Of a stretch of 64,000 bases of DNA, positions 34,671 to 44,352 are shown in pieces. This DNA comes from Dongia sedimenti (GTDB lineage: Bacteria > Pseudomonadota > Alphaproteobacteria > Dongiales > Dongiaceae): the NCBI GenBank assembly GCA_030715195.1, contig JAUYVI010000002.1, positions 186,001-250,000 on the forward strand, given 5' to 3'. The position numbers and the translations under genes were made by a program. Under the pieces are notes generated by a model. That model saw only the letters and a list, made by a program, of their open reading frames with translations, was not told the DNA's origin and did no database searches. Each line of letters begins with the position of its first letter. Within the stretch, counting starts at the first letter, position 1.

Positions 34671-37600
34671 TCATTCTCCGGCGGCGGGCGCCGGACGTTG
34701 GTGTTGTTCTTCCTCGCGGGCGGCGCGGCCCTCGCGCCAACGCTCGATCAGCGCATAGAAGACCGGCACGAAGGCGAGGCTGAGCAGCGTCGCCGCCAAC
34801 ATGCCGCCGAACACCGTGGTGCCGATCGACTGGCGGCTGGCGGCACCGGCGCCGTGCGCGATCATCAGCGGCACGACGCCGAGGATGAAGGCGAAGGCGG
34901 TCATCAGGATCGGGCGCAGACGCAGGCGGCCGGCTTCCATCGCGGAATCGACGATGCTGTGGCCTTCCAGGCGCCGGCGCTTGGCGAACTCGACGATCAG
35001 AATGGCGTTCTTGGCCGAGAGGCCGATCAGCATGACGAAGCCGACCTGCGAATAGACGTCGATCTGCATGCCGCGCAGCCAAAGCGCCAGCACTGCGCCG
35101 AACAGGGCGAGCGGCACCGCCAGCAGCACCATGAACGGCATCGAGAAACTCTCGTACTGCGCCGCCAGGAACAGGAAGACGAAGACGATGGCCAAGCCGA
35201 AGACCAGGATCGCGACGTTGCCGGCCTTGAGCTCCTGATAGGTGATGCCGGTCCATTCATAGCCGTAGTCCGCCGGCAGAACGGTCGCGGCCACGCGCTG
35301 CATCGCCTCGATCGCCTGGCTGGAACTGTAGCCGGGCGCCGGCCCGCCGTTGATCAGCGCCGAGCCGTAGGCGTTGTAATGCGAGATGAATTCCGGCCCG
35401 ACCGTCGGCTTCAACTCGCCGAGCGTGTTGAGCGGGATCATCTTGCCCTCGGTGTTGCGCACGTAGAGGCGCGAGAGGTCGCCGGCCTGGGCGCGCGAGG
35501 CCTGCTCGGCCTGCATGGTGACCCGGAAGGTGCGGCCGAACTGGTTGAAGTCGTTCACATAGAGCGAGCCGAGGAAGATCTGCAGCGTGCTGAACACATC
35601 CGGCAAGTCGAGGCCGAGCAGCTTCGCCTTGGTGCGGTCGAGCTGATAGTCATACTGCGGCGTCGAGGTCGAGAAGCTCGAGAACAAGGCGTGCGGGTCG
35701 AGCTCCTTCTGCTTGCGCGCTTCCGCGAGCAAGGCCTGGGCCATTCCGCTCAGTTCCTCAGGGGTCCGGCCGGTCAGGTCCTCGAGCTGGAACTCGAAGC
35801 CGCCGGTCGGGCTGATGCCGGGAATCGACGGCGGATCGAAGCTCAAGGCGAAGCCGGCCGGCAGACTCAGCAGCTTGCCGCGCACCGCATTGACGATGTT
35901 CTGCGAGCTCTCCTCGGGTCCGCGCTCGTTCCAGGGCTTCAGCACGGCGAACTCGACGCCGGTGTTGGACTGGGCGGCGCCGGTCAGGAAGTTGAAGCCG
36001 CTGACCGAGACCACGTCCGCCACGCCGGGCGTCGCCTTCAGGATGTCGCGCACCTGCTTCGCCACCTCTTCGGTGCGCTCGACCGAGGCGCCGTCGGGGA
36101 GCTGCATGACGGCGAAGAAATAGCCCTGGTCCTCCACCGGGAGGAAGGTGGTCGGGATCCTCTTATAGATGCCATAGGTCATCACCAGGCCGAGGGCGAA
36201 GAAGACCATCACGATCCAGCGCACATCGATCAGGTGGCGGATCGACCAGGCATAGCCGTTGGCCGAGCGGGTGAAGCCGGCGTTGAACAGGCGGAACGGC
36301 AGGAAGTTCGAGGGCGGCTGGTTGCGCAGGAACACGGCGCTCAAGGCCGGGCTCAGGGTCAGCGAATTGAAGGCCGAGATCCCGACCGAGATTGCAATGG
36401 TCAAGGCGAACTGGTTGTAGAGCTGGCCGGTCACGCCGGGCAGGAACGCGACCGGCACGAACACCGCCATCAGCACGGCGGTGGTCGCGATGATCGGCCC
36501 GGTCACCTCGGCCATGGCGGCCTTGGCCGCGTCGATCGGCTTCAGGCCGAGATGCAATTGTCGCTCGACGTTCTCCACCACGACGATGGCGTCATCGACC
36601 ACCAGGCCGATTGCCAGCACCATGCCCAACATGGAGACCGTGTTCAGCGAGAAGCCGAGGCCATACATGATGCACAGCGTGCCGATCAGCGAGACCGGGA
36701 TCGCGATCGCCGGGATCAAGGTCGCGCGCCAGCTCTGCAGGAAGACGAACACCACCAGGATGACCAGGACCATGGCTTCGCCCAGGGTGATCATCACGTC
36801 TTCCATCGAGGCGGAGACGAACATCGTGGTGTCGTAGACGATGCCGTATTCGACGCCCTTCGGGAATCGCTTGGAAAGCTCTTCCATCTTGGCGCGGATC
36901 GCATGGTCCATGGCGAGCGCATTGGTGTTCGGCGCCTGGAAGATGCCGAGGAAGACCGATGGCTTCTCGTTGAGATGCGCGCTCGACGAATAGGTCTGGG
37001 CGCCGAGCTCGACCCGCGCCACGTCCTTGAGGCGCAGCGTGGCTTCGCTGCCGGTGCCGGCGCGGACGATGATGTCGCCGAATTGCTCGGGGTCGCTCAG
37101 GCGGCCGAGCGCATTGACCTGCACCTCGAAGGCGGTGCCGTCCGGCGCCGGCGACTGGCCGAGCTTGCCGGCGGCCACCTGGACGTTCTGGTTGGCGATC
37201 GCGTTGCGGACATCGAGCGCGGTGAGCCCGAGGTTGGCGAGCTTGTCGGGATCGAGCCAGACGCGCATCGAATAGCGGCGCTCGCCGAAGATGATCACGT
37301 CGCCGACGCCCGGCAACCGCTTCAGGGGATCGGCCAGCTGCAGATAGGCGAAGTTGCTCAAGGTCGTCAGGTCGACCGAACCGTCCGGCGAGGACAGGTT
37401 GACCGCCAGAGAGAAGTTGGGGTTCTTCTTCTGGATGGTGACGCCGCCCTGGTTGACGATGGCCGGGAGCTGGCCGCTCGCCGCCGTGATGCGGGTCTGC
37501 ACATCGACCGCGGCCACGTCGATCGGATAGCCGACCTCGAAGGTGATGGTGATCGTGGACGTGCCGTCATTGGCGCTGATCGACGACATGTAGGCCATGC

Positions 37601-37820
37601 CCGCGACGCCGTTGATCTGCTGCTCCAGCGGCGTGGTCACGCTGTCGGCCACCACTTTCGAGCTGGCGCCGGGATAGGCGGCGGTCACCACGACCTGCGG
37701 CGGCGTGATGTCCGGGAACTGCGCCACCGGCAAGAGCTGGTAACAAATGAGACCCGCCAGCACCATGATGCCGGCTATTGCAGATGCGAAGACGGGGCGA
37801 TTAATGAAAAAACTAACCAC
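34671..37820 (-). CDS. RND multidrug efflux permease, HAE1 family
   Basis: A 1049-aa AcrB/MexB-like proton-driven drug exporter of normal length. It begins FFINRPVFASAIAGIMVLAG; the family signature PGASSKVVADSVTTPLEQQINGV is present in part, and the proton-relay acidic pair lies in GLVVDDAIVVVENVER. The second TM bundle ends with SAKNAILIVEFAK and GGM.AATLLS.AFVPVFY. GTG start at 37820. First gene of the efflux unit, with the adaptor 58 nt downstream; probably controlled by the divergent TetR protein. Confidence 0.96.
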   Translation of the reverse strand: MVSFFINRPVFASAIAGIMVLAGLICYQLLPVAQFPDITPPQVVVTAAYPGASSKVVADSVTTPLEQQINGVAGMAYMSSISANDGTSTITITFEVGYPIDVAAVDVQTRITAASGQLPAIVNQGGVTIQKKNPNFSLAVNLSSPDGSVDLTTLSNFAYLQLADPLKRLPGVGDVIIFGERRYSMRVWLDPDKLANLGLTALDVRNAIANQNVQVAAGKLGQSPAPDGTAFEVQVNALGRLSDPEQFGDIIVRAGTGSEATLRLKDVARVELGAQTYSSSAHLNEKPSVFLGIFQAPNTNALAMDHAIRAKMEELSKRFPKGVEYGIVYDTTMFVSASMEDVMITLGEAMVLVILVVFVFLQSWRATLIPAIAIPVSLIGTLCIMYGLGFSLNTVSMLGMVLAIGLVVDDAIVVVENVERQLHLGLKPIDAAKAAMAEVTGPIIATTAVLMAVFVPVAFLPGVTGQLYNQFALTIAISVGISAFNSLTLSPALSAVFLRNQPPSNFLPFRLFNAGFTRSANGYAWSIRHLIDVRWIVMVFFALGLVMTYGIYKRIPTTFLPVEDQGYFFAVMQLPDGASVERTEEVAKQVRDILKATPGVADVVSVSGFNFLTGAAQSNTGVEFAVLKPWNERGPEESSQNIVNAVRGKLLSLPAGFALSFDPPSIPGISPTGGFEFQLEDLTGRTPEELSGMAQALLAEARKQKELDPHALFSSFSTSTPQYDYQLDRTKAKLLGLDLPDVFSTLQIFLGSLYVNDFNQFGRTFRVTMQAEQASRAQAGDLSRLYVRNTEGKMIPLNTLGELKPTVGPEFISHYNAYGSALINGGPAPGYSSSQAIEAMQRVAATVLPADYGYEWTGITYQELKAGNVAILVFGLAIVFVFLFLAAQYESFSMPFMVLLAVPLALFGAVLALWLRGMQIDVYSQVGFVMLIGLSAKNAILIVEFAKRRRLEGHSIVDSAMEAGRLRLRPILMTAFAFILGVVPLMIAHGAGAASRQSIGTTVFGGMLAATLLSLAFVPVFYALIERWREGRAAREEEQHQRPAPAAGE

Positions 37821-37975
37821 TTGGGACTCTATATGCTGGGGCTAGGAAATTCAGCGGAACACGGGCGATCAGTTTGGCAAGACCGACTACCCAAAGATGT
37901 CAGTAGGCTAAACCCTTGTTCCGCCTGAAGTGTGATGGCCGTCACAACTTGCGTGACACGGGCAAAGAACGGTGG

Positions 37976-38010
37976 TACTACTTAGTAACATTGAACGGTA
38001 CTGATCAGTA
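37976..38010. promoter_or_regulatory. Tandem palindromic operators between RND pump and tetR
   Basis: The perfect palindrome TACTGATCAGTA (37999-38010) and the near-palindrome TACTACTTAGTA (37976-37987, 10 of 12 positions symmetric) are centred 23 bp apart, about two helical turns. They lie 19-53 nt before tetR and about 155-190 nt before the permease. This layout fits a TetR repressor binding as two dimers; binding itself is inferred. Confidence 0.6.
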
Positions 38011-38028
38011 AGTACCGCGTCAAGTGAA

Positions 38029-38706
38029 ATGCGTGCACCTGCGAAATCGGAGCTTGAAATAGCCCTCAACAAGCCGCTCGAAAATGAAACTCACGGGTCT
38101 CAGACGGAGATGTCTCAGACCTTGGAGTCTCGACCCGTCCCGCCGCGGACCCGGATCCTGACGGCGGCCTGCGACCTGTTCTATCACCACGGCATTCACG
38201 CGGTGAGCATGGACGCCATCGCCGAGGCCGCCAGCACCAACAAGATGACGGTCTATCGCCACTTCCCTTCGAAGGACGTGCTGGTGGCCGAATATCTGCG
38301 CCAGCTCGCCCAGGAGGCGGATGCGCATTGGGATGAAGTGGCCAAGGCCTGCGCCGGCGACCCGCAGCAGGAGATTCGCATCTGGCTGGGACAGGTGTCG
38401 GAATGCGTCACCAGCGCGGGCGAGCGCGGTTGTCCGCTCGCCAATGCCGCGGTCGAGCTGCCGGAGAAGGCCCACCCGGCCCACGCCGTCATCGAGGAGT
38501 TCAAGAACGGCCACCGGCTGCGCCTGGTGAAGCTGTTCCAAGACGCGCAATTGCGCGACCCGGAAGGCTTGGCCGATGAAGTCTTCCTGCTGATCGAAGG
38601 CGCCCGGATCAACATCCAGAGCCTCGGCGTCGAAGGCCCCGCCTCACGCCTCGTCCGGATGATCGAGGTTCTGATCGACAGCCACCGACAGCCCGAGGCC
38701 CGCTAG
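38029..38706 (+). CDS. TetR-family repressor of the RND pump
   Basis: A 225-aa TetR/AcrR regulator. The DNA-binding helix-turn-helix is RTRILTAACDLFYHHG, VSMDAIAEAA, TNKMTVYRHF, about residues 41-85 from the ATG at 38029. An ATG at 38110 would give a 198-aa protein with a more typical N-terminus, and neither start has a clear ribosome site. The C-terminal ligand domain has GCPLANAAVEL. Divergent from the RND permease across a 208-nt region with palindromic sites, so the likely repressor of both. Confidence 0.9.
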   Translation: MRAPAKSELEIALNKPLENETHGSQTEMSQTLESRPVPPRTRILTAACDLFYHHGIHAVSMDAIAEAASTNKMTVYRHFPSKDVLVAEYLRQLAQEADAHWDEVAKACAGDPQQEIRIWLGQVSECVTSAGERGCPLANAAVELPEKAHPAHAVIEEFKNGHRLRLVKLFQDAQLRDPEGLADEVFLLIEGARINIQSLGVEGPASRLVRMIEVLIDSHRQPEAR

Positions 38707-39791
38707 ACGGCGATCCGGCCCGGCGTTTCCAACCCGGAATCGGCCAGGCTCAGGCCGGCGAGGCGCGGCACGGTCTCGCCGGGGATGATGGCGACGTCGA
38801 TCGCCTCCGTGGCCGATTCTCCCAGGATGAGCCGGTGGTCGATGCTCCCGGTCTTCATGTTCACCCAGTGAATGCCCGCGGCACCCTCGCCCGCCGCGTC
38901 GCGGCGGCGCGAGGTCATCACCAGGGCATGGTCGCCGACGAAGCGCAGCCCGCGCGGGAAACCGGGGATCTGCACGAAAGGCTCGAGCCGCCGCCGCGCG
39001 GGATCGATCCAGCCCAGCGTCCCGGTGCCGCTCTCCAGCACCCAGAGCCGATTGCGGTAGAGGCGCGGCGCGTGGGGCAGCGCCAGGCCTTCAACGACCG
39101 GGCGATGGGTCGCCGCGTCGATCACCTGGCCGCCGCTCGCTTTGTATTCCCGCCAGCCGTCCTTGGCATTGCTGGCGGCGGCGACCGTGACATAGGCGAC
39201 GGCGCCGTCGCGCAGGCAGAAGCCGGTCAGGTGGCAGCGGTCCTCGCGGACGATCTTGTCGATGAAGGCCGGACGCCAGACCGGCTTCAGATCGCCGCGG
39301 CTGTTCATCCGCGCGATGCAGTTGAAGGCGGAAGCGGCCACCAGCAAACGCCCGGATTCCTCGGCGGCGAGATCCCGGATGCCGACCGCGCCGGTCGGCC
39401 GGCATTGGCTGGGCAGGCAGAGGCGATCGGCGCCGCGATAGAGCTCGCCCTCGGTCAGCGCGTCGTCGAAGCGCCAGACCCGGCTGTGCGCGGCGACATG
39501 GAGACCGTCATCGGTCTGCAGCAGCGCCCCCGGCACATCGCAGCTCACCTCGAAGACGGTGAGGCCGGACGGCCCCGCCCCGAGGGTGATGAGCTTTCCG
39601 CCCGCGCCGGTCGACAGCGCCAGGCTGACCCGGCGCGCGCGCAGCCATTGCCGCAGCCGGGGCGAGGCCTCGACCAGTCCGGCCGACACGGCCGGCACGG
39701 GCTGGATCGGCGCCGGCAGCTCGATCGCGAGCGCGGCTTGCGGCGGTAGGCGCCTGGTGGCGCGATGCGGTCGGCTTGGAGGATGGTGCAT
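38703..39791 (-). CDS. TIGR03032 family protein
   Basis: A 362-aa protein of the TIGR03032 (DUF4915-like) family, a predicted beta-propeller or solenoid protein. Family-like segments are GLALPHAPRLYRNRLWVLESGTGTLGWID (in pieces LPHAPR, RLWVLESGTG), FPRGLRFVGDHALVMTS and the C-terminal LAGLSL. There is no signal peptide; the N-terminus is Arg/Pro-rich. Function is unknown for the family. It overlaps the tetR stop by 4 nt on the opposite strand, and the 276 nt beyond its start is relatively AT-rich. Confidence 0.7.
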   Translation of the reverse strand: MHHPPSRPHRATRRLPPQAALAIELPAPIQPVPAVSAGLVEASPRLRQWLRARRVSLALSTGAGGKLITLGAGPSGLTVFEVSCDVPGALLQTDDGLHVAAHSRVWRFDDALTEGELYRGADRLCLPSQCRPTGAVGIRDLAAEESGRLLVAASAFNCIARMNSRGDLKPVWRPAFIDKIVREDRCHLTGFCLRDGAVAYVTVAAASNAKDGWREYKASGGQVIDAATHRPVVEGLALPHAPRLYRNRLWVLESGTGTLGWIDPARRRLEPFVQIPGFPRGLRFVGDHALVMTSRRRDAAGEGAAGIHWVNMKTGSIDHRLILGESATEAIDVAIIPGETVPRLAGLSLADSGLETPGRIAV

Positions 39792-40067
39792 GGTTCTAAA
39801 CGCCCTGGTTGTCTTCCTCGACAGCGCGGGATGTGTGACTTACCTCATTTCCTGCATAAAGTCACAAGAAAGTGAGGCGACCATTGTCACCGTCACTGTG
39901 GCGCATCTAACCAACTGAATCAACGCGATTTAATATAACATTGTACCCACGCGGGCGATCCGCGGGCGGGTCGGCCTATTCGCCACCAATTTGGCAAGTT
40001 CAACATCCATGAGGTCCGCGTTCGGCGCTGCGAACCGGAAGGGGACTCGCGACCGGGCCCGCCGAAC

Positions 40068-41084
40068 CTATCGCGCCGCGAAGCTTTTCAGCCGTTCGTA
40101 GAGCGACCGTTCGATCGGCAGGCCGGCCTTGGCGAGGCGCTTGTGATTGGCCGCGCGCCTTGCGTTGGGCAGGCGCGCGCCCTTCTGCGCGGTGATCGAC
40201 TGGGCGAGCGCGGTCACCTGCCTGGCGAACTGCCCGCCGGAGAATCGATCGGGGGCAAGGGCGATGAAGAACTGGCCGCAGCCGATCGGCCTGCCGTCAT
40301 TCTCCATGAAGGATCCCATCTCGGGTCCGCGCAGCGCTCCGGCCAGGGCCGCGCACATCACCTCGACGATCAGGCCCTGGCCGAAGCCCTTGTAGCCGCC
40401 GGCGGGCGCCATCGACCCTGCGAGACCGCGCTTGGGATCGGTGGTCGGCTGGCCGTCCTTGTCGAGCGCCCAGCCGAGCGGGATCGCCCTGCCCTCTTCC
40501 GCCGCGCGCTTCACCGCGGTCCAGGCGACGGCGGAGGAAGACTGGTCGATCAGGAAGGCGATCTTGCCCTTCCTGCCCGGCACGGCGAAGGACAGCGGAT
40601 TGGTGCCGATCACCGGTTTGCTGCCGCCGACCGGCGCGATCACCGGCATCGCGTTGGTGAAGCCGAACGCGACCAGCCCGTGGCGCGCCAGCGTGCCTGT
40701 GTGAAAGCCCAGCGTCGCCGAATTGTATGAGTTGTGCACCGCCATTCCGGCGATGCCATACCTTTGCGCGGCGGGGATCAGCTTCGCGAAGCCCTTTTCG
40801 ATCGCGGGATGGGCGAAGCCGCGTCTGGCGTCGACGCGGAAGGCGACGGGCGAGAGCTTCTGCACCGAGGGCCGCGCCTTGCCGTCGACCTTTCCGCTCT
40901 TCACATGCGCGCAATAGAATTGCAGCCAGTAGAAGCCGTGGCCTTCAAGCCCGCTCAACTCGGTGTCGAGGATCGCCTCGGTGAAATAGGTCGCGTTGGC
41001 CGGTGCCGTTCCGGCTCCGGTGAGGGCCGATAAGATGAGCTTGCGCGCCGCCTTCGGCGTCAACTTGATCCGATCCGCAGCCAT
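40068..41084 (-). CDS. Ldh-family (malate/lactate/ureidoglycolate type) NAD(P) dehydrogenase
   Basis: A 338-aa member of the LDH2/MDH2 oxidoreductase family, which has a fold unlike classical lactate dehydrogenases. Visible features are HGFYWLQFYCAHV (usually HG..R), MAVHNSYNSATLGFH with the catalytic His, GTNPLSFAVPG, DQSSSAVAW and the GGYKGFGQGLIVE segment. The ATG at 41084 with GGAG upstream is chosen over a longer reading inside the next gene. It lies 5 nt after the D-aminoacylase gene, so the two are co-transcribed. Substrate is likely a 2-hydroxy acid or cyclic imino acid; the sequence does not decide. Confidence 0.88.
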   Translation of the reverse strand: MAADRIKLTPKAARKLILSALTGAGTAPANATYFTEAILDTELSGLEGHGFYWLQFYCAHVKSGKVDGKARPSVQKLSPVAFRVDARRGFAHPAIEKGFAKLIPAAQRYGIAGMAVHNSYNSATLGFHTGTLARHGLVAFGFTNAMPVIAPVGGSKPVIGTNPLSFAVPGRKGKIAFLIDQSSSAVAWTAVKRAAEEGRAIPLGWALDKDGQPTTDPKRGLAGSMAPAGGYKGFGQGLIVEVMCAALAGALRGPEMGSFMENDGRPIGCGQFFIALAPDRFSGGQFARQVTALAQSITAQKGARLPNARRAANHKRLAKAGLPIERSLYERLKSFAAR

Positions 41085-41089
41085 CTCCG

Positions 41090-42538
41090 TCAATTCCGGC
41101 GCAACAGGCGGCCGGCGCGGGCACCCTCCAGTGCCGGCTGGCCGTTGACGAAGACCGCGCTGATCCCTTCCGCGGCGCGGATCGGATCCGCGTAGGTGGC
41201 GGTGTCGCGGATCTTCGCCGCGTCGAACAGGACCAGGTCGGCGGCATAGCCTTCGCGCAACAACCCGCGATCGGCGAGACCGAAACGCGCGGCGGTGAGC
41301 CCGGTCATCTTGTGGATCGCGTTCTCCAGGCTGAACAGGTGCACGTCGCGCACATAATGGCCGAGCACGCGCGGGAAGGTGCCCCAAAGCCTTGGATGCG
41401 GATGCTGATCGTGCGGCAGGCCGTCGGAGCCGATCATGGTCAGCGGAAAGGCGAGGATCGAGCGCACGTCGGCCTCATCCATCTGGAAGTAGATGGCACC
41501 GGCCGGCAGCAGGCGCCGGCCCGCCTCCTCCTGCGAACAGCCCCATTCCTTCGCGATGTCGGCGAGATCGCGCCCGGAGACCTCGGGATGCGGGGTCGAC
41601 CAGGTGACCATGATGCGTACGTCGTCGCGCGCCTCCTCCGGATAGAGCACGGTCGAGCCCGCGGCATAGGGATAGGCGTCCAGCCCGACGCTCTGGCGCT
41701 GCGATGCCGCCGCGATCAGCGGCAGGGTTTCCCGGCTGCGGCCCCAATTCTCCGGCATCGCGCATTTGTGGTGCGAGATGACGACGGGAACCTGGGCGCG
41801 GCGCGCGGTCTCGAAGGTTTCCTCCAGGGAGTCGATCACGTGGTCGTATTCGTCGCGCATATGCGTGGTGTAGACGCCGCCCTTCTCGCCGACGATCTCC
41901 GCCAGCGCCACCACCTCGTCGGCATCGGCGCCGCTGTTGATCGGATAGAACAGCCCGGTCGAAAAGCCGATGGCACCGGCATCGAGACTGTCCGCCAGCA
42001 GTTGCCGCATGCGGTCGATCTCGCCGGCCGACGCGCGGCCCGATATGTCCCGCATGGTGGCGACCCGCAAGGTGCCATGGCCGATCAAAGCGGCGACATT
42101 GACGGCGGGACGGGTCGCATCGACCTTGGCGGCATAGTCGGCGAAGCGGCCATAGGCGAAGCGCTCCGCCGGGCCGAGCAGATTGAGCGGCGGCGGGGGC
42201 GAATCCTTCAGTCGGATCGGCGCGCCGCTGATCCCGCAATTGCCGACCACGACCGTGGTGACGCCCTGGCTGACCTTCGGACGCATGGCGGGATCGACCA
42301 GCACGGCAAAGTCGTCATGGGTGTGGCTGTCGACAAAGCCTGGCGCCAGGACCAGGCCCGTGGCGTCGATCACCTGTCGCGCCGAGGCCGGATCGATGGA
42401 AGCGCGGTCGCCGATGCGCGCGATGCGATCGCCGCGGACCGCCAGGTCGGCTTTGCGCGAGGGTCCGCCGGTTCCGTCGATCAGCCGCGCGTTGGTGATC
42501 AGCAGATCGACTTGCGGACTGTCGTCCTGGTCTTCCAT
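41090..42538 (-). CDS. N-acyl-D-amino-acid deacylase (D-aminoacylase)
   Basis: A 482-aa zinc amidohydrolase that removes acyl groups from D-amino acids. The N-terminal metal site HTHDD is at 72-76 and the bridging-cysteine segment GNCGISGAP at about 99-107, as in known D-aminoacylases. Further ligands lie in YTTHMRDE and VISHHKCA, and the catalytic Asp in MIGSDGLPHDQHPHPR. The ATG at 42538 gives the usual length. It is divergent from the ridA-like gene across 91 nt, which suggests joint control of four genes. Confidence 0.92.
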   Translation of the reverse strand: MEDQDDSPQVDLLITNARLIDGTGGPSRKADLAVRGDRIARIGDRASIDPASARQVIDATGLVLAPGFVDSHTHDDFAVLVDPAMRPKVSQGVTTVVVGNCGISGAPIRLKDSPPPPLNLLGPAERFAYGRFADYAAKVDATRPAVNVAALIGHGTLRVATMRDISGRASAGEIDRMRQLLADSLDAGAIGFSTGLFYPINSGADADEVVALAEIVGEKGGVYTTHMRDEYDHVIDSLEETFETARRAQVPVVISHHKCAMPENWGRSRETLPLIAAASQRQSVGLDAYPYAAGSTVLYPEEARDDVRIMVTWSTPHPEVSGRDLADIAKEWGCSQEEAGRRLLPAGAIYFQMDEADVRSILAFPLTMIGSDGLPHDQHPHPRLWGTFPRVLGHYVRDVHLFSLENAIHKMTGLTAARFGLADRGLLREGYAADLVLFDAAKIRDTATYADPIRAAEGISAVFVNGQPALEGARAGRLLRRN

Positions 42539-42629
42539 GCGCGCGCTCCCAACGCTTTCATGGCTGATTCCGGCGCGCATGTTATACCTTTTTTCGAGTC
42601 ACACGAGATTCGTCAAAGGAGCTTGGACC

Positions 42630-43094
42630 ATGAGCGGAGCCATCGAAGCGCGGTTGAAGTCATTGGGCATCGTGCTGCCGCCGACGCCGACACCGGTTGC
42701 CAATTACGTGCCCTTCGTTATCACCGGCGCGCTGGTCTTTCTTTCCGGCCAGGGCCCGCGGCGGCCGGAAGGTGGCATGTTCACCGGCAAGGTCGGCGGC
42801 GCGGTCAGCATCGAGGAGGCGTACAGCCACGCCCGGATCGTCGGCATCCAACTGCTCTCGGCGCTGCGCGAGGCGGTCGGCGATCTCGACCGGGTGACGC
42901 GCATCGTGAAGCTGCTCGGCATGGTCAACGGGGTGCCGGATTTCAAGCAGCATCCGAAAGTGATCAACGGCTGCTCCGACCTGCTGGTCGAGGTGTTCGA
43001 GGCCAAAGGCCGCCACGCGCGCTCGGCGGTCGGCATGGGCAGCCTGCCCGACGACATCACGGTCGAGATCGAGGCGGTGGTGGAGTTCAAATAA
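42630..43094 (+). CDS. RidA/YjgF-family protein (YjgH-like subgroup)
   Basis: A 154-aa Rid-superfamily protein. AAAGGAG precedes the ATG. Family features include FVITGALVFLSGQGP, SIEEAYSHAR.VG.Q.LSAL, LLGMVNGVPDFKQHPKVING and the ARSAVGMGSLPDDITVEIE end. The loop Arg used by RidA for imine/enamine deamination appears as R in HARSAVG. It would clear reactive imines made from amino acids, which suits the D-amino acid genes next door. Confidence 0.9.
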   Translation: MSGAIEARLKSLGIVLPPTPTPVANYVPFVITGALVFLSGQGPRRPEGGMFTGKVGGAVSIEEAYSHARIVGIQLLSALREAVGDLDRVTRIVKLLGMVNGVPDFKQHPKVINGCSDLLVEVFEAKGRHARSAVGMGSLPDDITVEIEAVVEFK

Positions 43095-43095
43095 A

Positions 43096-44298
43096 GTGCC
43101 GCGCGGCGCCGCCGATCCGCGCCTGGCGATCTGGGCCTATCCCTGGGATGTGCTCGACCTGGGGCCGGATTCGGTGTCGCGCGAGCTCCGCGAACGCGCC
43201 GGGCTGAACGGCATCAACCTCGCAACCGCCTATCATGCCGGGCGCTTCTTCCAGCCGCGCAGCCCGCGCCGCAAGACCTTCCTGCCCGAAGACGGCACCG
43301 TCTATTTCCAGCCCGATCCCAAGCTCTGGGCCGATCGCCGCCTCACGCCGCAGGTGGCCGCGATCGTCGCGGAAGGCGATGTGCTGCGCGGGCTGACGGT
43401 GGGGCGCGAACGCAGCGGCTTGTCGGTCGCCTGCTGGACCGTCTGCCTGCACAACATGCGGCTGGGGCAATTGCATCCCGATGCCTGCACCCGCAATGCC
43501 TTCGGCGAGCCGAGCCTGTTCAATCTCTGCCCGAGCCATCCCGAGGTTCGCGCCTATGCGAGGACGCTGGTGCGCGATCTCAGCATCGGCTATCGGCCCG
43601 ACATCCTGCAGCTGGAAACGCCGGGCTTCATGCCGTATGCGCACGGCTATCACCATGAGAAGGATGGCGTCGGGCTGACCGCGGAAGACGACTTCCTGTT
43701 GTCGCTGTGCTTCTGCGACTCTTGCACCGAAGCGGCCCACAGCGCGGGGGTCGATGCGGAAGCAGCGCGGAGCACGGTGCGCCGCTGGATCGCCGAGACT
43801 TCCGAACGCGCCGTGCCGGCGCCGCGCTGGCCGGATTTTCCGGCGCGCGGGCCCGCGACCTTCGCCGATCATCCCGAGGTCGAAGCTTATGTGCGCTGGC
43901 GCTGCGCGCCGGTCACCAGCCTGGTCGCCGAGTTGCGCGATGCGGCGCATCCCGACGTTCGCATCGATGTGATCGATGACGGCTGGCGCGGCGGCTGCGA
44001 TCTCCAAGCGGTCAAGCGAAGCTGCGACGGCGTGGTGTTCTGCGCCTACGATCGCAGCGCGGAAGCGGTCGGGGCGGACACGGCCGCATTGCATGCGGTG
44101 CTGGGCGACGGCGTCAAACTCGGTGTCGGGATGCGGCTGTTCCATCCGGAAATGAGCTCGGTCGATGATGTCGTGGCGCGATCCTTGGTGGCCATCCGCG
44201 CCGGGGCGACCGAGCTCGACTACTACAATTACGGCCTCGTTCCGGCGGCGCGGCTGGACTGGATCCGCGCCGCCGCCGATGCCTTGCGGTCGCTTTGA
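43096..44298 (+). CDS. Hypothetical TIM-barrel, glycosidase-like protein
   Basis: A 400-aa protein starting with GTG one nt after the ridA stop. It begins DPRLAIWAYPWDVLDLG and has segments typical of putative glycoside-hydrolase-like barrels: GINLATAYHAGRF, SLFNLCPSHPEVRAY, ILQLETPGFMPYAHGYHHEKDG and the CFCDSC motif near 204-209. There is no signal peptide, so it acts in the cytoplasm. Specific catalytic residues cannot be assigned. Coupling to ridA and divergence from the D-aminoacylase suggest one catabolic task, perhaps an amino-acyl sugar or peptidoglycan-derived compound (inference). Confidence 0.65.
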   Translation: MPRGAADPRLAIWAYPWDVLDLGPDSVSRELRERAGLNGINLATAYHAGRFFQPRSPRRKTFLPEDGTVYFQPDPKLWADRRLTPQVAAIVAEGDVLRGLTVGRERSGLSVACWTVCLHNMRLGQLHPDACTRNAFGEPSLFNLCPSHPEVRAYARTLVRDLSIGYRPDILQLETPGFMPYAHGYHHEKDGVGLTAEDDFLLSLCFCDSCTEAAHSAGVDAEAARSTVRRWIAETSERAVPAPRWPDFPARGPATFADHPEVEAYVRWRCAPVTSLVAELRDAAHPDVRIDVIDDGWRGGCDLQAVKRSCDGVVFCAYDRSAEAVGADTAALHAVLGDGVKLGVGMRLFHPEMSSVDDVVARSLVAIRAGATELDYYNYGLVPAARLDWIRAAADALRSL

Positions 44299-44352
44299 GA
44301 TTCGCACAGAGCGCTGTAGTATCCGCGTGCTTGAGTATGCAGGACCGATCGC

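Noticed and set aside
34590-37928. 1112-codon plus-strand frame antisense to the RND permease
   Set aside because: Shadow of a clear RND permease; its product is His/Arg/Asp/Gln-rich low-quality sequence.
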